Origin: Caulobacteraceae bacterium PMMR1
GTDB lineage: Bacteria; Pseudomonadota; Alphaproteobacteria; Caulobacterales; Caulobacteraceae
Length of the DNA stretch: 64,000 nt
Assembly: GCA_000733915.1 (NCBI GenBank)
Contig: JPOM01000001.1
Location: 1,054,001 to 1,118,000, forward strand
Reading direction: 5' to 3'
Positions 41,644-52,177 of this stretch are shown one piece after another. Position 1 is the first letter of the stretch. Each line of letters starts with the position of its first letter. A program made the position numbers and the translations under genes. The notes under the pieces were generated by a model. It saw only the letters and a program-made list of their open reading frames with translations, had not been told where the DNA came from and did not search any database.

Positions 41644-44322
41644 ATGCTTGAAAAGACCTTCGACCCGAAAGCGGCCGAGCCGCGCATCTACGACCGCTGG
41701 GAGGCCTCCGGCGCCTTCCAGCCCGAGCACGCGCTCAGGCGGAACCCAGACGCGACGCCCTATTGCATCGTGATCCCGCCGCCCAACGTCACGGGCTCGC
41801 TGCACGTGGGCCACGCGCTGAACAACACCTTGCAGGACGCGCTCGCGCGGTTCCACCGCATGCGGGGCGAGGCGGTGCTGTGGCTGCCCGGCATGGACCA
41901 CGCCGGCATCGCGACGCAGATGGTGGTGGAGCGCCAGCTGGCCGCCTCCGGGAATATGGGGCGGCGGGAGATGGGTCGCGAAGCCTTCGTCGCGCGGGTC
42001 TGGCAGTGGAAGGCGGAGTCCGGCGGCGCCATCGTGCGCCAGCTTCGCAGGCTGGGCGCGTCCTGCGACTGGACGCGGGAGCGGTTCACCCTGGACGAAG
42101 GGCTGTCGGCGGCGGTCCGCAAGGTCTTCGTGACCCTCTACAAGCAGGGCTTGCTCTATCGCGACAAGCGGCTGGTGAACTGGCATCCTGAGCTGCAGAC
42201 GGCCCTGTCCGACCTGGAGGTCGAAAACGTCGAGACGCAGGGCAAGATGTGGCGGCTGCGCTATCCGGTGGAGGGCGAGCCCGGCCGCTATGTCGTGGTC
42301 GCGACCACCCGGCCGGAGACCATGCTGGGCGACTCCGCCGTCGCCGTCCATCCGGACGATGAGCGCTACAAGGACCTGGTCGGCAGGGCAGTGCGCCTGC
42401 CGCTCGCCGATCGCCTGATCCCGATCATCGCCGACGACCACGCCGACCCCGAAAAGGGCACCGGCGCGGTGAAGATCACGCCGGCGCATGACTTCAACGA
42501 CTTCCGGGTCGGCCGCCGCCACGACCTGCCGCTGATCAACATCTTCACGCCCGAGGCGAAGCTGAACGAGGTCGCGCCCGAGCCGTACCGCGGGCTCGAC
42601 CGCTTCGAGGCGCGCCGGCGCATTGTGCAGGACCTCGAGGCGCAGGGGCTGCTGGACGGCGTCGACGATCACCGCCTGGCCGTGCCTTACGATGAAAAGT
42701 CCAAGTCGGTCGTCATCGAGCCCTATCTGACCGACCAATGGTATCTGGACGCCAAGACCCTGGCGCAGCCCGCGATCGCAGCGGTCGAGCAGGGTCGCAC
42801 GGTCTTCGAGCCGGCCTCCTGGGCCAACACGTACTTCCAGTGGATGCGCAACATCGAGCCCTGGTGCGTCTCGCGCCAGCTCTGGTGGGGCCACCGCATC
42901 CCCGCCTGGTACGGGCCGGACGGGCAGGTGTTCGTGGAGGAGACCGCCGAGGCCGCCGCCGAAGCCGCCCGCGCGCACTATGGCGAGGCCGTCGAGCTGT
43001 CGCAGGACGAGGACGTGCTCGACACCTGGTTCTCCTCTGCGCTGTGGCCGTTCTCCACGCTCGGATGGCCGGAGCAGACGCCGGACCTGAAGCGGTTCTA
43101 CCCGACCTCCACCCTCGTCACCTCCTTCGACATCGTCTTCTTCTGGGTCGCCCGGATGATGATGATGGGCCTGCACTTCCAGGGCGAGGTCCCGTTCAGG
43201 ACCGTGTTCATCAATGCCCTGGTTCTGGACGAGAAGGGCCAGAAGATGAGCAAGACGCGGGGCAACGTCATCGACCCGCTCGAGCTCGTGGACGCCTACG
43301 GAGCCGATGCGCTGCGGTTCACCCTGGCGTCGATGTCGGGTCAGGCGCGCTCGATCCGCCTCTCGCGACAGCGGGTGGAGGGCTACCGCAACTTCGGGAC
43401 CAAGCTCTGGAATGCGGCGCGCTTTTGCCAGATGAACGAGTGCGGCAGCGACCCCGGCTTCGACCCTGGCGCGGCGCGCGAACCGGTGAACCGCTGGATC
43501 CGCGGAGAGGTCGTCAAAGCCGCCCGCGCCGTGACGCAGGCGCTGGAGGCCCACGCCTTCGACGATGCGGCCGGGGCGCTCTACCGCTTCATCTGGAACA
43601 CCTTCTGCGACTGGTACCTCGAGCTCGCCAAGCCGATCCTGAACGGCGAGGACGAGGGCGCGAAGATCGAGACCCGGGCCATGGCGGCCTGGGCGCTCGA
43701 CCAGGCGCTGATCCTGCTGCACCCCGTTTCGCCCTTCATCACCGAGGCGCTTTGGGAGCAGACGGCACAGTACGGACGCCCGCGCGACGGGCTCCTGATC
43801 GAGACGCCCTGGCCGGACCTGCCCCAGGGCTGGATCGATGCGGAGGCGGAGGCCGATATCGGCTGGCTCATCGAGCTGGTCACCGAGGTGCGCTCGATCC
43901 GTTCGGAGATGAACGTGCCGCAGAGCGCGCGCACGCCGCTGAGCCTGATCGGGGCCGATGGGCCGAGCCGCGCCCGCCTGACCCGCCACCGCGACCGCCT
44001 GCTGAGCCTGGCGCGGCTTGAGAGCGTGCGGGAGGCCGACGACCTGCCTCCAGGCTCCGCGAGCTTCCCCATCGGGGCGGCCACGGCGGCGCTGCAGATC
44101 GGCGCCTTCGTCGATGTCGCCGCCGAGCGGGCGCGCCTGAGCAAGGCGCTCAAGCAGGTTGAGGGCGAGCGGGAAAAGATCGCGCGCAAGCTCGACAACC
44201 CGGACTTCGTCGCCCGCGCCCCCGCCGAGGTGATCGAGGAGAACCGCAAACGCCTGGCCGAGGCGGTCTCGGACGCTGAGAAGTTCACCGCGGCCCTGGC
44301 GCGACTGCAGAGCGTCGGCTGA
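41644..44322 (+). CDS. valS: Valyl-tRNA synthetase
   Basis: Charges tRNA-Val. The class I signatures are PPPNVTGSLHVGHALNNTLQDALARFHRMRG (HVGH form of HIGH) near residue 40 and GQKMSKTRGNVIDP (KMSKS) near residue 530. The editing domain contains TTRPETMLGDSAVAVHPDD. The anticodon-binding domain and a C-terminal coiled coil (RARLSKALKQVEGEREKIARKLDN) complete it. 892 residues, full length. A tRNA-Val gene lies 32 bases beyond its stop on the opposite strand. Confidence 0.97.
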   Translation: MLEKTFDPKAAEPRIYDRWEASGAFQPEHALRRNPDATPYCIVIPPPNVTGSLHVGHALNNTLQDALARFHRMRGEAVLWLPGMDHAGIATQMVVERQLAASGNMGRREMGREAFVARVWQWKAESGGAIVRQLRRLGASCDWTRERFTLDEGLSAAVRKVFVTLYKQGLLYRDKRLVNWHPELQTALSDLEVENVETQGKMWRLRYPVEGEPGRYVVVATTRPETMLGDSAVAVHPDDERYKDLVGRAVRLPLADRLIPIIADDHADPEKGTGAVKITPAHDFNDFRVGRRHDLPLINIFTPEAKLNEVAPEPYRGLDRFEARRRIVQDLEAQGLLDGVDDHRLAVPYDEKSKSVVIEPYLTDQWYLDAKTLAQPAIAAVEQGRTVFEPASWANTYFQWMRNIEPWCVSRQLWWGHRIPAWYGPDGQVFVEETAEAAAEAARAHYGEAVELSQDEDVLDTWFSSALWPFSTLGWPEQTPDLKRFYPTSTLVTSFDIVFFWVARMMMMGLHFQGEVPFRTVFINALVLDEKGQKMSKTRGNVIDPLELVDAYGADALRFTLASMSGQARSIRLSRQRVEGYRNFGTKLWNAARFCQMNECGSDPGFDPGAAREPVNRWIRGEVVKAARAVTQALEAHAFDDAAGALYRFIWNTFCDWYLELAKPILNGEDEGAKIETRAMAAWALDQALILLHPVSPFITEALWEQTAQYGRPRDGLLIETPWPDLPQGWIDAEAEADIGWLIELVTEVRSIRSEMNVPQSARTPLSLIGADGPSRARLTRHRDRLLSLARLESVREADDLPPGSASFPIGAATAALQIGAFVDVAAERARLSKALKQVEGEREKIARKLDNPDFVARAPAEVIEENRKRLAEAVSDAEKFTAALARLQSVG

Positions 44323-44354
44323 GCCGACCAGTCTTGAGGAGAAATCAAGGGAAA

Positions 44355-44429
44355 TGGTGGACGCGGTAGGGATTGAACCTACGACCCCACCCGTGTGAAG
44401 GGTGTGCTCTCCCGCTGAGCTACGCGTCC
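44355..44429 (-). tRNA. tRNA-Val (anticodon CAC)
   Basis: Minus-strand cloverleaf: acceptor GGACGCG pairing with CGCGTCC, D-arm GCTC/GAGC, anticodon loop TTCACAC, T-arm GGTTCAATCCC, and encoded CCA. 75 bases. It is immediately downstream of, and opposite to, valS. Confidence 0.94.
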
Positions 44430-44461
44430 GGCCGTGAAGAGCCGTGGCCTATAGCGGAGGC

Positions 44462-45151
44462 CTAAAGCACGGGCAAGCGGTCCAAAAGCCGGTGGGCGGC
44501 GGCGGGAAGGTCAGCGAAGCGGTCCAGCACCAGCTCTGCGCCGAGGTCTCGCGCGGGGACCTCGGTATAGCCGAAGCTCATCAGCACGCAGGGCGCGGGC
44601 AGGGCGTGAGCGGCTGCGACGTCGTTGGCGCTATCGCCCACCATGAGGCAGCGCGCCGGCTCGCCCCCTGCGGCCCTGACCGCAAAGGCGAGGTGGGCGG
44701 GGTCGGGCTTCTGGGCGCCCGCGGCGTCGGGGCCGACGACGGCGCCGAAGCGGGGGGTGAGCCCGAGGGCGTCGAGGAGCGCCCGGGACAGGTCCGTCCG
44801 CTTGTTCGTGCAGACGCACAGGCGCGCGCCGGCCGACTCTAGCGCGTCGAGGCATTCCACGAGGCCTGGAAAGGGGCGGCTCTCGCTGGCGATCCGACCG
44901 CGGTAGACCTCGATGAAGCGGGTCACCAAGCCGCCCACGCGCGCCTCGTCCAAAGGCTCGCCCGCGACCTCGAAGCCGCGCTCGATCAGCCGCCGCGCGC
45001 CCCGCCCGACCAGCATGCGCGCCGCCGCCACCGGCAGAGCGGGCAGGCCCTGCTCCTGCAGCACGATATTCAGCGCCCCGATCAGGTCGGGCGCCGTGTC
45101 GACCAGGGTGCCGTCCAGGTCGAAGGCGATCGTGGCCCCGTTCAGGCTCAT
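44462..45151 (-). CDS. gph: Phosphoglycolate phosphatase
   Basis: HAD-superfamily hydrolase of 229 residues. Motif I is [15 protein letters not shown] with nucleophile Asp near residue 10, motif II is [12 protein letters not shown], motif III is the Lys in AQKPDPAHL, and motif IV is [13 protein letters not shown]. The helical cap lies between residues 16 and 80. It degrades 2-phosphoglycolate from DNA repair or oxygenase side reactions. The ATG at 45151 sits at the conserved start. It is divergent from glmU with a 73-base gap. Confidence 0.9.
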   Translation of the reverse strand: MSLNGATIAFDLDGTLVDTAPDLIGALNIVLQEQGLPALPVAAARMLVGRGARRLIERGFEVAGEPLDEARVGGLVTRFIEVYRGRIASESRPFPGLVECLDALESAGARLCVCTNKRTDLSRALLDALGLTPRFGAVVGPDAAGAQKPDPAHLAFAVRAAGGEPARCLMVGDSANDVAAAHALPAPCVLMSFGYTEVPARDLGAELVLDRFADLPAAAHRLLDRLPVL

Positions 45152-45224
45152 TCGGGTCTCCGGGTGGGAAGGCCCGCGGGTTTGGGCTAGATCGCGCGAG
45201 GACTCAAGTTGGGAGCCGCCCCTC

Positions 45225-46568
45225 ATGGCCGAACGCGCCGCCGTCATCCTGGCCGCCGGGCAGGGCACGCGCATGCGCTCGCCCCTCCCCAAGGTGCTGC
45301 ACCCGGTGGGCGGTCGCGCGATGCTCGACCGGGCCATCGATGCGGCGCAGGCGCTGGGCTGCGAGAAGATCGTCGTGGTGGCCGGCGCGCATTCGCCTGA
45401 GGTCGCCGCCCATGCCCGGGCGCGGCTCGGCCCCGACAGCGTCGCCATCCAGGACCCGCCGCTGGGCACCGGCCACGCGGTGCGGGCCGCGGAGGGGGCG
45501 CTGAGCGGCTTCACCGGAGATGTGCTGGTCTCCTACGCCGATACGCCGCTTCTGGACGCGGCGGCCGTCGCGCCCCTGTTCGAGGCGAGGGCTGAGGCGC
45601 ACCTGGCGGTGCTGGGCTTTGTGGCCGCCGACCCCGGCCCCTACGGCCGCTTGGTCCTGGAGGGCGAGCGCCTACTTCGTATCGTCGAGGCCAAGGACGC
45701 GAGCGCCGCGGAGCTTCAGATCGCACACTGCAACTCCGGCGTTCTGGCCGCGCCCGGGCCGCTTTTGTTCGAGCTCGTGGCCGAGGTCCGCAACGAGAAC
45801 GCCAAGGGCGAGTACTACCTGACCGACGTGGTGAGCCTGGCGAACGGGCGGGGGCTGAGGGTCGTCGCGGCCTTCGCGCCCGAAGCGCGCGTCCTGGGCG
45901 TGAACAGCCAGGCCGAACTCGCCGCCGCCGAGGCGGTCTTCCAGCAGAGCCAGCGCCGCGCCGCGCTGGACCGCGGCGTCTGCATGCCCGCGCCCGAGAC
46001 GGTGATGTTCAGCTGGGACACCGAGCTGCAACCCGGCGCGACCGTGGAGCCCAATGTCGTGTTCGGTCCGGGCGTGCGGGTCGAGACCAGCGCCCGCATC
46101 CGCGCCTTCAGCCACCTGGAGGGCTGTCACGTCGCGCCGGGGGCGATCGTGGGACCCTATGCCCGCCTTCGCCCGGGTGCGGACATCGGACCGGACGCGC
46201 ACATCGGCAACTTCGTCGAAGTGAAGAACGTCGCCGTCGGGGCGGGCGCCAAGGCCAATCACCTGAGCTACCTCGGCGACGGGTCGGTGGGGGCGCGGGC
46301 GAACATCGGCGCGGGCGTGATCTTCTGCAACTACGACGGCTTCGACAAGCACCGCACCGAGGTCGGAGACGACGCCTTCATCGGGTCCAACACGGCTCTG
46401 GTCGCGCCGGTGAAGGTCGGCGCGGGGGCCTACACCGGCTCGGGCTCGGTGATCGCCCGCAATGTCGCCCCCGACGCCCTGGCGCTGGAACGGAGCGCGC
46501 AGGTCGAGAAGCCGGGCTGGGCTGCCCGCTTCCGGGCCATGAAGGCCAAGCTGAGGCGGCCCGTATGA
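45225..46568 (+). CDS. glmU: Bifunctional N-acetylglucosamine-1-phosphate uridyltransferase/glucosamine-1-phosphate acetyltransferase
   Basis: Last two steps to UDP-GlcNAc. The N-terminal pyrophosphorylase contains [22 protein letters not shown], and [12 protein letters not shown] and YADTPLLD follow. The left-handed beta-helix acetyltransferase domain begins about residue 250 (hexapeptides such as [39 protein letters not shown]), with [24 protein letters not shown] and [28 protein letters not shown]. 447 residues. The stop overlaps the start of rpiA by 4 bases. glmS and glmM lie 9-12 kb away in the window. Confidence 0.96.
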   Translation: MAERAAVILAAGQGTRMRSPLPKVLHPVGGRAMLDRAIDAAQALGCEKIVVVAGAHSPEVAAHARARLGPDSVAIQDPPLGTGHAVRAAEGALSGFTGDVLVSYADTPLLDAAAVAPLFEARAEAHLAVLGFVAADPGPYGRLVLEGERLLRIVEAKDASAAELQIAHCNSGVLAAPGPLLFELVAEVRNENAKGEYYLTDVVSLANGRGLRVVAAFAPEARVLGVNSQAELAAAEAVFQQSQRRAALDRGVCMPAPETVMFSWDTELQPGATVEPNVVFGPGVRVETSARIRAFSHLEGCHVAPGAIVGPYARLRPGADIGPDAHIGNFVEVKNVAVGAGAKANHLSYLGDGSVGARANIGAGVIFCNYDGFDKHRTEVGDDAFIGSNTALVAPVKVGAGAYTGSGSVIARNVAPDALALERSAQVEKPGWAARFRAMKAKLRRPV

Positions 46569-47263
46569 GCGCCGCCGCCGAACAGAAGCGCGCCGCCGGC
46601 GAGGCTGCCGCGGCCCTTGTCCAGGACGGCATGACCGTGGGGCTGGGCACCGGCTCCACCGCGGCGGAGTTCGTTCGGGCGCTCGGCCGGCGGGTCGCGG
46701 CGGGGGAGCTCAGCGTGCGGGGCGTGGCGACCTCCGACGCGACAGCCAGCCTGGCGCGGGAGCTGGGCATCGCCCTGATCGAGCTGGACGCCGCGGGCGA
46801 AATCGACCTGACGGTGGATGGCGCAGACGAGGTCGGGCCGGGACTGTCCTTGATCAAGGGCGGCGGGGCGGCGCTGCTCCGCGAGAAGCTGGTCTGGGAG
46901 GCGTCCCGGCGCTGCGTCGTGATCGCCGACCGCAGCAAGGTCGTGCAGCGGCTGGGCCGCTTTCCCCTGCCGGTGGAAGTGATCGCCTTTGGCCATGTCT
47001 CGACGTCGCGCCGGCTGTTCGACGCCCTGGCCGAGGTCGACGTCGGAGCCGCGCCAAGGCTTCGGCTGCGCGACGGTGCGCCAGTGCGGACCGAAAGCGG
47101 CCATGTGATCTACGACATTCCCTGCGGGGCCATCCCTGATCCCAGCCCGCTGGCCGACGCCCTGAAGGCGGTCACCGGCGTGGTGGACCACGGCCTGTTC
47201 CTAGACCTCGCCGACGAGGCCTTGATTGCGGGCGAGGGCGGGATGGAGCGCCTGATGCCCTAG
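46565..47263 (+). CDS. rpiA: Ribose-5-phosphate isomerase A
   Basis: Interconverts ribose-5-phosphate and ribulose-5-phosphate in the pentose phosphate pathway. [16 protein letters not shown] near residue 25, then [31 protein letters not shown] with the catalytic Asp and Glu, and TVDHGLF-like [15 protein letters not shown] near the end. 232 residues, full length. It overlaps glmU by ATGA and is therefore translationally coupled; convergent with the CapK-like gene. Confidence 0.95.
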   Translation: MSAAAEQKRAAGEAAAALVQDGMTVGLGTGSTAAEFVRALGRRVAAGELSVRGVATSDATASLARELGIALIELDAAGEIDLTVDGADEVGPGLSLIKGGGAALLREKLVWEASRRCVVIADRSKVVQRLGRFPLPVEVIAFGHVSTSRRLFDALAEVDVGAAPRLRLRDGAPVRTESGHVIYDIPCGAIPDPSPLADALKAVTGVVDHGLFLDLADEALIAGEGGMERLMP

Positions 47264-47270
47264 GGGCCGC

Positions 47271-48674
47271 TCAGTCCGCCTCTTCCACCGCGCTGGCATG
47301 GGCGTAGGCCGCCAGGTCGAGCTGCTGGTCGATCATTTTGCGCTTGCCCCGGCTGGTGGTGGGCAGGGCGTCGCGGATTTCGAGCCGGATGTCGATCGCG
47401 CCGCCGAGCTTGGCTGTGATTTCGTCTACGAAGCTCCGGGCCTGGGCCTCCGTCGCTCCGGCCGACAGCGCGACCCGCACCTCCGCCACCCCGGGCGTGT
47501 CCTGGAAGAACTGGAATTCGCGCACCGCGCGGTAGTTCTTGGAATGGATGTTGATCGCCGAGATCGAAACCAGGGCGCCCGTCTTGGACACCAGGAACTC
47601 CTGTCGCCAGCGCGATCTCAGGCCTTCCACCTCCAGCACATAGCCGTTCTCCGGCGTGGGCGCCTGGACCAGCGTGGCCTCGTCCCCGGTGTCGTAGCGC
47701 ACGAACGGCATGCCGAGCGACATGAACCCTGAGCCGACCACGCGGCCCCAAACGCCGGGTGTCGTGATCGTCTGACCCTCGGCGTCGAGCAACTCGGGGA
47801 AGCCGTAGATCGGGTTGAAGGCGTAGACGCCCGGCGCGCCGGGGCGCTCGACGGCGAAGGCGACCTTCTCGCTCATGCCGTAGAAGGGGATCACGTCGGC
47901 CTTGGTCCAGACGGCCTGGAACAAGGCGCGCTGGTGCGGCAAAAGAGTCTCAGAGATGGGAAACACGCCCGCCATCGCCCCGCCATCCGCACCCGTTTCG
48001 AGCAGGTAGGCCGCGAAAATGGCCAAGGCCGACGGATAGCCGTGGAGGTAGCGGATGTTCCTGCGCCGTATCTCCGCCGCGAAGGCCGCCATGGCGTCAG
48101 GGGTCAGGTGAAAGGGTGAGCAGCGCAGCTCGCCCAGCGCCGGCTCGAACTCCATCGGCTTGGCGCTGACGTCGTGAATCTGCACGCCCCGGAACACGGC
48201 GCGCAGATCGCCGTCGCGGTAGCCCGACCGTGACCACGCATCGTTGATGAAGGCGAACTCGGGCACGCTGCGGTCCTTGTCGAGCCAGAAGCTGACGGGC
48301 GTGCCCGACGTGCCTCCGGTGGACACAAGGTCCAGGGTCGCCGCGGGCGCCGCCAGCATCCGCGCGCCTTGGGTGCGCACGTCGTCCTTGGTCACCAGGG
48401 GAAGCTTGGTCCAGACCTCGGCGGTCTTGGCGGCGCGGATCGCGTCTGCGAAGGCAGCGTAGCGATCGGCATAGAACGGCGCGTTTAGGGCTTGCTCCGC
48501 CAGGCGCTGGCGGGCGGCGTCGACGTAGGCGCGGCGGGCGTCGGCGTCGGCGCGCAGGCTCGCGATCCGCTCCCGCCAGGCGCGGTAGCGGCGTCCAAAG
48601 CGCATCGAGGTCGGCAGCAGGCTGAGCGGAACCGCCGCCGCGCGCCGGATCGGCGCGGGCGCCCGCACGTACAT
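47271..48674 (-). CDS. CapK/PaaK-like adenylate-forming protein
   Basis: A 467-residue ANL-type protein related to phenylacetate-CoA ligase and capsular-polysaccharide CapK. The P-loop is [18 protein letters not shown], the A5-like region is [18 protein letters not shown], the aspartate is [12 protein letters not shown], and the C-terminal hinge is [28 protein letters not shown] followed by [15 protein letters not shown] with a Lys in the A10 position. It probably activates a carboxylic acid, perhaps for modifying a surface glycan. The start is uncertain: the ATG at 48674 has a ribosome site too close, while a GTG at 48668 is better spaced; the open frame reaches 48794. Confidence 0.78.
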   Translation of the reverse strand: MYVRAPAPIRRAAAVPLSLLPTSMRFGRRYRAWRERIASLRADADARRAYVDAARQRLAEQALNAPFYADRYAAFADAIRAAKTAEVWTKLPLVTKDDVRTQGARMLAAPAATLDLVSTGGTSGTPVSFWLDKDRSVPEFAFINDAWSRSGYRDGDLRAVFRGVQIHDVSAKPMEFEPALGELRCSPFHLTPDAMAAFAAEIRRRNIRYLHGYPSALAIFAAYLLETGADGGAMAGVFPISETLLPHQRALFQAVWTKADVIPFYGMSEKVAFAVERPGAPGVYAFNPIYGFPELLDAEGQTITTPGVWGRVVGSGFMSLGMPFVRYDTGDEATLVQAPTPENGYVLEVEGLRSRWRQEFLVSKTGALVSISAINIHSKNYRAVREFQFFQDTPGVAEVRVALSAGATEAQARSFVDEITAKLGGAIDIRLEIRDALPTTSRGKRKMIDQQLDLAAYAHASAVEEAD

Positions 48675-48844
48675 ACCTCGTAGCAGATCGATTATGGCCG
48701 CGCCCCCCAAGATCGCGCCCGCGGTCGTCCCGCCGCGCGCGATTGCACGCGCCTCTACCGCGACTCCGGCGCTCGGACCACCGCAACTCGGCAAGATTGG
48801 AGCCGCCGCTTCGACATTCGCCGTCGGATCGCTATGAGGGGGCG

Positions 48845-50350
48845 ATGCCGCTTAAACTGGCCATCGTCGGCCGCCCCAATGTGGGCAAGTCCACTCTGTT
48901 CAACCGCCTGGCTGGGCGCAAGCTCGCCATCGTGGACGACCGTCCGGGGGTGACCCGCGATCGGCGCACGGCGGAGGGCCGCCTGGGCGACCTCGACCTC
49001 GAGCTCATCGACACCGCCGGCTTCGAGGACGTGGATGACGACAGCCTGGAAGCCCGCATGCGCGCCCAGACGGAGCAGGCGCTCGAGGCGTGCGACGTCG
49101 CCCTCTTCGTCATCGACGCCCGCGAGGGCGTAACGCCGCTGGACCGCATCTTCGGCGACCTAGTCCGCCGCCGGGACAAGCCCGTGATCCTTATCGCCAA
49201 CAAGGCGGAGGGCAAGGCGGGGGACATAGGTGCGGCGGAGGCGTTCGCACTGGGCCTCGGCGAGCCGCTGGCGCTCTCCGCCGAGCACGGGGAGGGCATG
49301 AGCGAGCTCTACGAGCTGCTGGCCCCCTACGCCGCCGCGGGCTCGGAGGAGGCGACCGAGGAAGCCGAGGGCGAGGGACCGCCCAAGCCCATCCGCATCG
49401 CCATTGTCGGCCGGCCGAACGCGGGCAAGTCGACGCTGGTCAACGCCCTGATCGGCGAGGACCGCCTGCTCACCGGGCCCGAGGCCGGCATCACCCGCGA
49501 CGCTATCCCGGTGGACTGGACGTGGGAGGGGCGTCCGGTGCGCCTGGTCGATACCGCGGGTCTGCGCCGCAAAGCCAAGGTGCAGGGCGGGCTAGAGAAG
49601 CTCTCCACCGCCGACACCATCCGCGCGATCACCTTCGCCGAGGTGGTGATCCTGGTCATGGACGCGGCGAACGCCTTCGAGACCCAGGACCTGCAGATCG
49701 CCGACCTGGTGGAGCGTGAAGGGCGGGGCCTCGTCTTCTGCATCGCCAAGTGGGACACGGTGGCCGAGCCGCAGTCCCGGGCCGCTGAGCTGCACGAGAC
49801 GGCCGAGCGCATGCTGCCCCAGGTGCGGGGCACGCCGCTGGTCACCCTGTCGGCCCAGACGGGGCGGGGGCTGGACCGGCTCATGCCCGCCGTGTTCGCG
49901 GTGCACCGCAACTGGTCCACCAAGGTGAAGACCCGCGACCTGAACGACTGGCTCGGCATGGCCGTGCAGCGCCATCCGCCCCCGGCGGTCAACGGACGCC
50001 GGATCAAGCCCAAGTACATGGCCCAGACCAAGGCGCGCCCGCCGACGTTTGTGCTGTTCGCCAGCCGTGCCGACGCCCTCCCGGACAGCTACCGGCGCTA
50101 CCTGATCAACAGCCTCAGGCAGAGCTTTGATCTGCCTGGCGTGCCGATCCGCATCACCATCAAGTCGGGCGCGAACCCCTATGTCACGGCGGACGACGAT
50201 CGTGCCCCCGACGTGAAGAAATACGGCCGCGGCGGACCGCCCAAGACCTCCGGTTCGGGGGCCAAGCCGGTCCGCGTTGCGCCTCGCCGGCCCGGCGCTC
50301 CGCGCCCCCCCGGTCGTCCCGTGGGGCGTCCGCCCGGCCGGAGTCGCTGA
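48845..50350 (+). CDS. der: Ribosome biogenesis GTPase Der (EngA)
   Basis: Double-domain Era-like GTPase for 50S assembly. G domain 1: [51 protein letters not shown] domain 2: [46 protein letters not shown], and CIAKWDTV where the canonical NKxD is AKWD. The KH-like C-terminal domain follows ([17 protein letters not shown]). A basic, proline-rich tail of about 45 residues ends the protein. 501 residues. The ATG at 48845 is chosen over the longer frame that overlaps the opposite gene. Confidence 0.96.
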   Translation: MPLKLAIVGRPNVGKSTLFNRLAGRKLAIVDDRPGVTRDRRTAEGRLGDLDLELIDTAGFEDVDDDSLEARMRAQTEQALEACDVALFVIDAREGVTPLDRIFGDLVRRRDKPVILIANKAEGKAGDIGAAEAFALGLGEPLALSAEHGEGMSELYELLAPYAAAGSEEATEEAEGEGPPKPIRIAIVGRPNAGKSTLVNALIGEDRLLTGPEAGITRDAIPVDWTWEGRPVRLVDTAGLRRKAKVQGGLEKLSTADTIRAITFAEVVILVMDAANAFETQDLQIADLVEREGRGLVFCIAKWDTVAEPQSRAAELHETAERMLPQVRGTPLVTLSAQTGRGLDRLMPAVFAVHRNWSTKVKTRDLNDWLGMAVQRHPPPAVNGRRIKPKYMAQTKARPPTFVLFASRADALPDSYRRYLINSLRQSFDLPGVPIRITIKSGANPYVTADDDRAPDVKKYGRGGPPKTSGSGAKPVRVAPRRPGAPRPPGRPVGRPPGRSR

Positions 50351-50411
50351 GCGCTTGCCAAGCCGCGCTCGGGCCCGCTAACCCCCGCCCCGAACTGGAG
50401 CTCGTCCGCCC

Positions 50412-50699
50412 ATGGCCATCGACGCCGCGACCGTCCGACGGGTCGCCAAGCTCGCCCGCATCGCTGAGCCCGAAGAGCGCCTGGAGCCCCTCGCCCAGGA
50501 GCTGTCGGCGATCCTGGACTGGATCGAGCAGCTGGACGAGGTCGACACCGACGGGGTCGAGCCCATGACCTCGGCGGTAGCCGCCGCCCTGCCCATGCGC
50601 GAGGATGTGGTCACCGACGGCCAGAAGCGCGACGCGGTGCTCTCCAATGCGCCTAGGCAGGCGGACGGCTTCTTCGTGGTCCCCAAGGTGGTGGAGTGA
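50412..50699 (+). CDS. gatC: Asp/Glu-tRNA amidotransferase subunit C
   Basis: A 95-residue GatC that wraps around GatA and stabilises it in the complex converting Glu-tRNA-Gln and Asp-tRNA-Asn to the amide forms. Family blocks: [47 protein letters not shown] and a C-terminal [14 protein letters not shown]. The stop TGA overlaps the gatA start (TGATG), so the two are coupled. gatB is not in the window. Confidence 0.95.
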   Translation: MAIDAATVRRVAKLARIAEPEERLEPLAQELSAILDWIEQLDEVDTDGVEPMTSAVAAALPMREDVVTDGQKRDAVLSNAPRQADGFFVVPKVVE

Positions 50700-52177
50700 T
50701 GGCCGAGCTGACCGAACTGACGCTGAAGGCCGCCCTGGACGGCCTCGCGGCCAAGGACTTCTCCGCCGAGGAGCTGGCGCGCGCGCACCTTGAGGCCATC
50801 GAGGCCGCCAACCCGCAGCTGAACGCCTTCGTGCTGACGACGCCCGAGGCGGCGCTGGAGGGCGCGCGGCGTTCCGACGCCCGGCGGGCGAGGGGCGAGG
50901 CGGGGCCGCTCGAAGGCGCGGCGCTGGGCGTGAAGGATCTTTTCGCCACCGAGGGCGTGCGCACCACCGCGGCGTCCCGCATCCTCGGCGACTTCAAGCC
51001 GCCCTACGAGTCCACCGTCACCGCCAACCTCTGGCGCGACGGGGCCGTGATGCTGGGCAAGCTGAACCTGGACGAGTTCGCCATGGGCTCGTCCAACGAG
51101 ACCTCCGCCTTCGGGCCGGTGGTCAATCCTTGGAAGGGGCGGGGCTCCAACCAGGCGCTGACGCCGGGCGGCTCCTCGGGCGGGTCCGCAGCCGCGGTCG
51201 CCGCCGACCTCTGCCTCGGCGCCACGGCCACCGACACCGGCGGCTCGATCCGCCAGCCCGCAGCCTTCACCGGCACGGTCGGGATCAAGCCGACCTACGG
51301 CCGGTGCTCGCGCTTCGGGATCGTGGCCTTCGCCAGCTCGCTGGACCAGGCGGGCCCGATCGCCAAGACGGTCGAGGACGCCGCCCTGTTGCTGCGCTCG
51401 ATGGCCGGGCACGACCCCAAGGACTCCACCAGCCTGCCGGTCGAGACCCCCGACTTCGCCGCGGCGGTGCAGCGCTCCGTCAAGGGGCTGCGCATCGGCG
51501 TGCCCGAGGAGTACCGTCTGGACGGCATGGCGCCGGAGATCGCGGCCATGTGGGATCAGGGCATCGCCTGGCTGAAGGACGCGGGCTGCGAGATCAGGTC
51601 CGTGCGGCTGCCGCACACCCGCTATGCGCTGCCGGCCTACTACATCGTGGCGCCGGCGGAGGCCTCGTCCAACCTCGCGCGCTACGACGGCATGCGCTTC
51701 GGCTATCGCGGCGAGGGGCGCTCGCTGAGCGAAGTCTATGAGGCGACCCGGGGGGAGGGCTTCGGGGCGGAGGTGAAGCGCCGGATCCTGATCGGCGCCT
51801 ATGTGCTCTCGGCCGGCTACTACGACGCCTACTACCTGAAGGCGCAGAAGGTCCGCCGCCGCATCGTGCAGGATTTCGAGACGGCCTTTCAGGAAGTCGA
51901 TGCGCTGCTTACGCCCACCGCGCCGTCCGCCGCCTTCGGCCTCGGCGAGCGGGTGGCCGACCCCATCGCCATGTACCTGAACGACGTCTTCACGGTCACG
52001 ACCAACCTTGCGGGCCTGCCGGGGCTGAGCCTGCCCGCCGCCCTGGACGCCCAGGGCCTGCCGCTTGGGCTGCAGGTGATCGGGCGGGCGCTGGACGAGG
52101 AGACGGTGTTCGCTGTCGCCGGCGCGCTGGAGAAGGCCGCCGGCTTCCGCGCCAAGCCCGAGCGCTGGTGGGCCTGA
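50699..52177 (+). CDS. gatA: Asp/Glu-tRNA amidotransferase subunit A
   Basis: Amidase-signature subunit that releases ammonia from glutamine. The catalytic Ser-cisSer-Lys triad is visible as Lys in [11 protein letters not shown], cis-Ser in [17 protein letters not shown] and nucleophile Ser in [25 protein letters not shown] near the start and [23 protein letters not shown] in the middle match GatA. 492 residues. The ATG at 50699 is used; a GTG one codon before opens the frame. Its end overlaps the putative GTG start of hrpB by 10 bases. Confidence 0.96.
   Translation: MAELTELTLKAALDGLAAKDFSAEELARAHLEAIEAANPQLNAFVLTTPEAALEGARRSDARRARGEAGPLEGAALGVKDLFATEGVRTTAASRILGDFKPPYESTVTANLWRDGAVMLGKLNLDEFAMGSSNETSAFGPVVNPWKGRGSNQALTPGGSSGGSAAAVAADLCLGATATDTGGSIRQPAAFTGTVGIKPTYGRCSRFGIVAFASSLDQAGPIAKTVEDAALLLRSMAGHDPKDSTSLPVETPDFAAAVQRSVKGLRIGVPEEYRLDGMAPEIAAMWDQGIAWLKDAGCEIRSVRLPHTRYALPAYYIVAPAEASSNLARYDGMRFGYRGEGRSLSEVYEATRGEGFGAEVKRRILIGAYVLSAGYYDAYYLKAQKVRRRIVQDFETAFQEVDALLTPTAPSAAFGLGERVADPIAMYLNDVFTVTTNLAGLPGLSLPAALDAQGLPLGLQVIGRALDEETVFAVAGALEKAAGFRAKPERWWA

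Noticed and set aside
40981-43989. A 1002-codon open frame antisense to popZ and valS
   Set aside because: High-GC shadow: His/Arg/Gly/Pro-rich translation with no domain, opposite two certain genes. The same applies to the long antisense frames at 4453-6810, 9590-11947 and 52513-54564.
44314-44328. Hairpin at the end of valS as a terminator
   Set aside because: GTCGGC-TGA-GCCGAC is a 6-bp stem centred on the stop codon with no U-run; chance is likely at this GC content.
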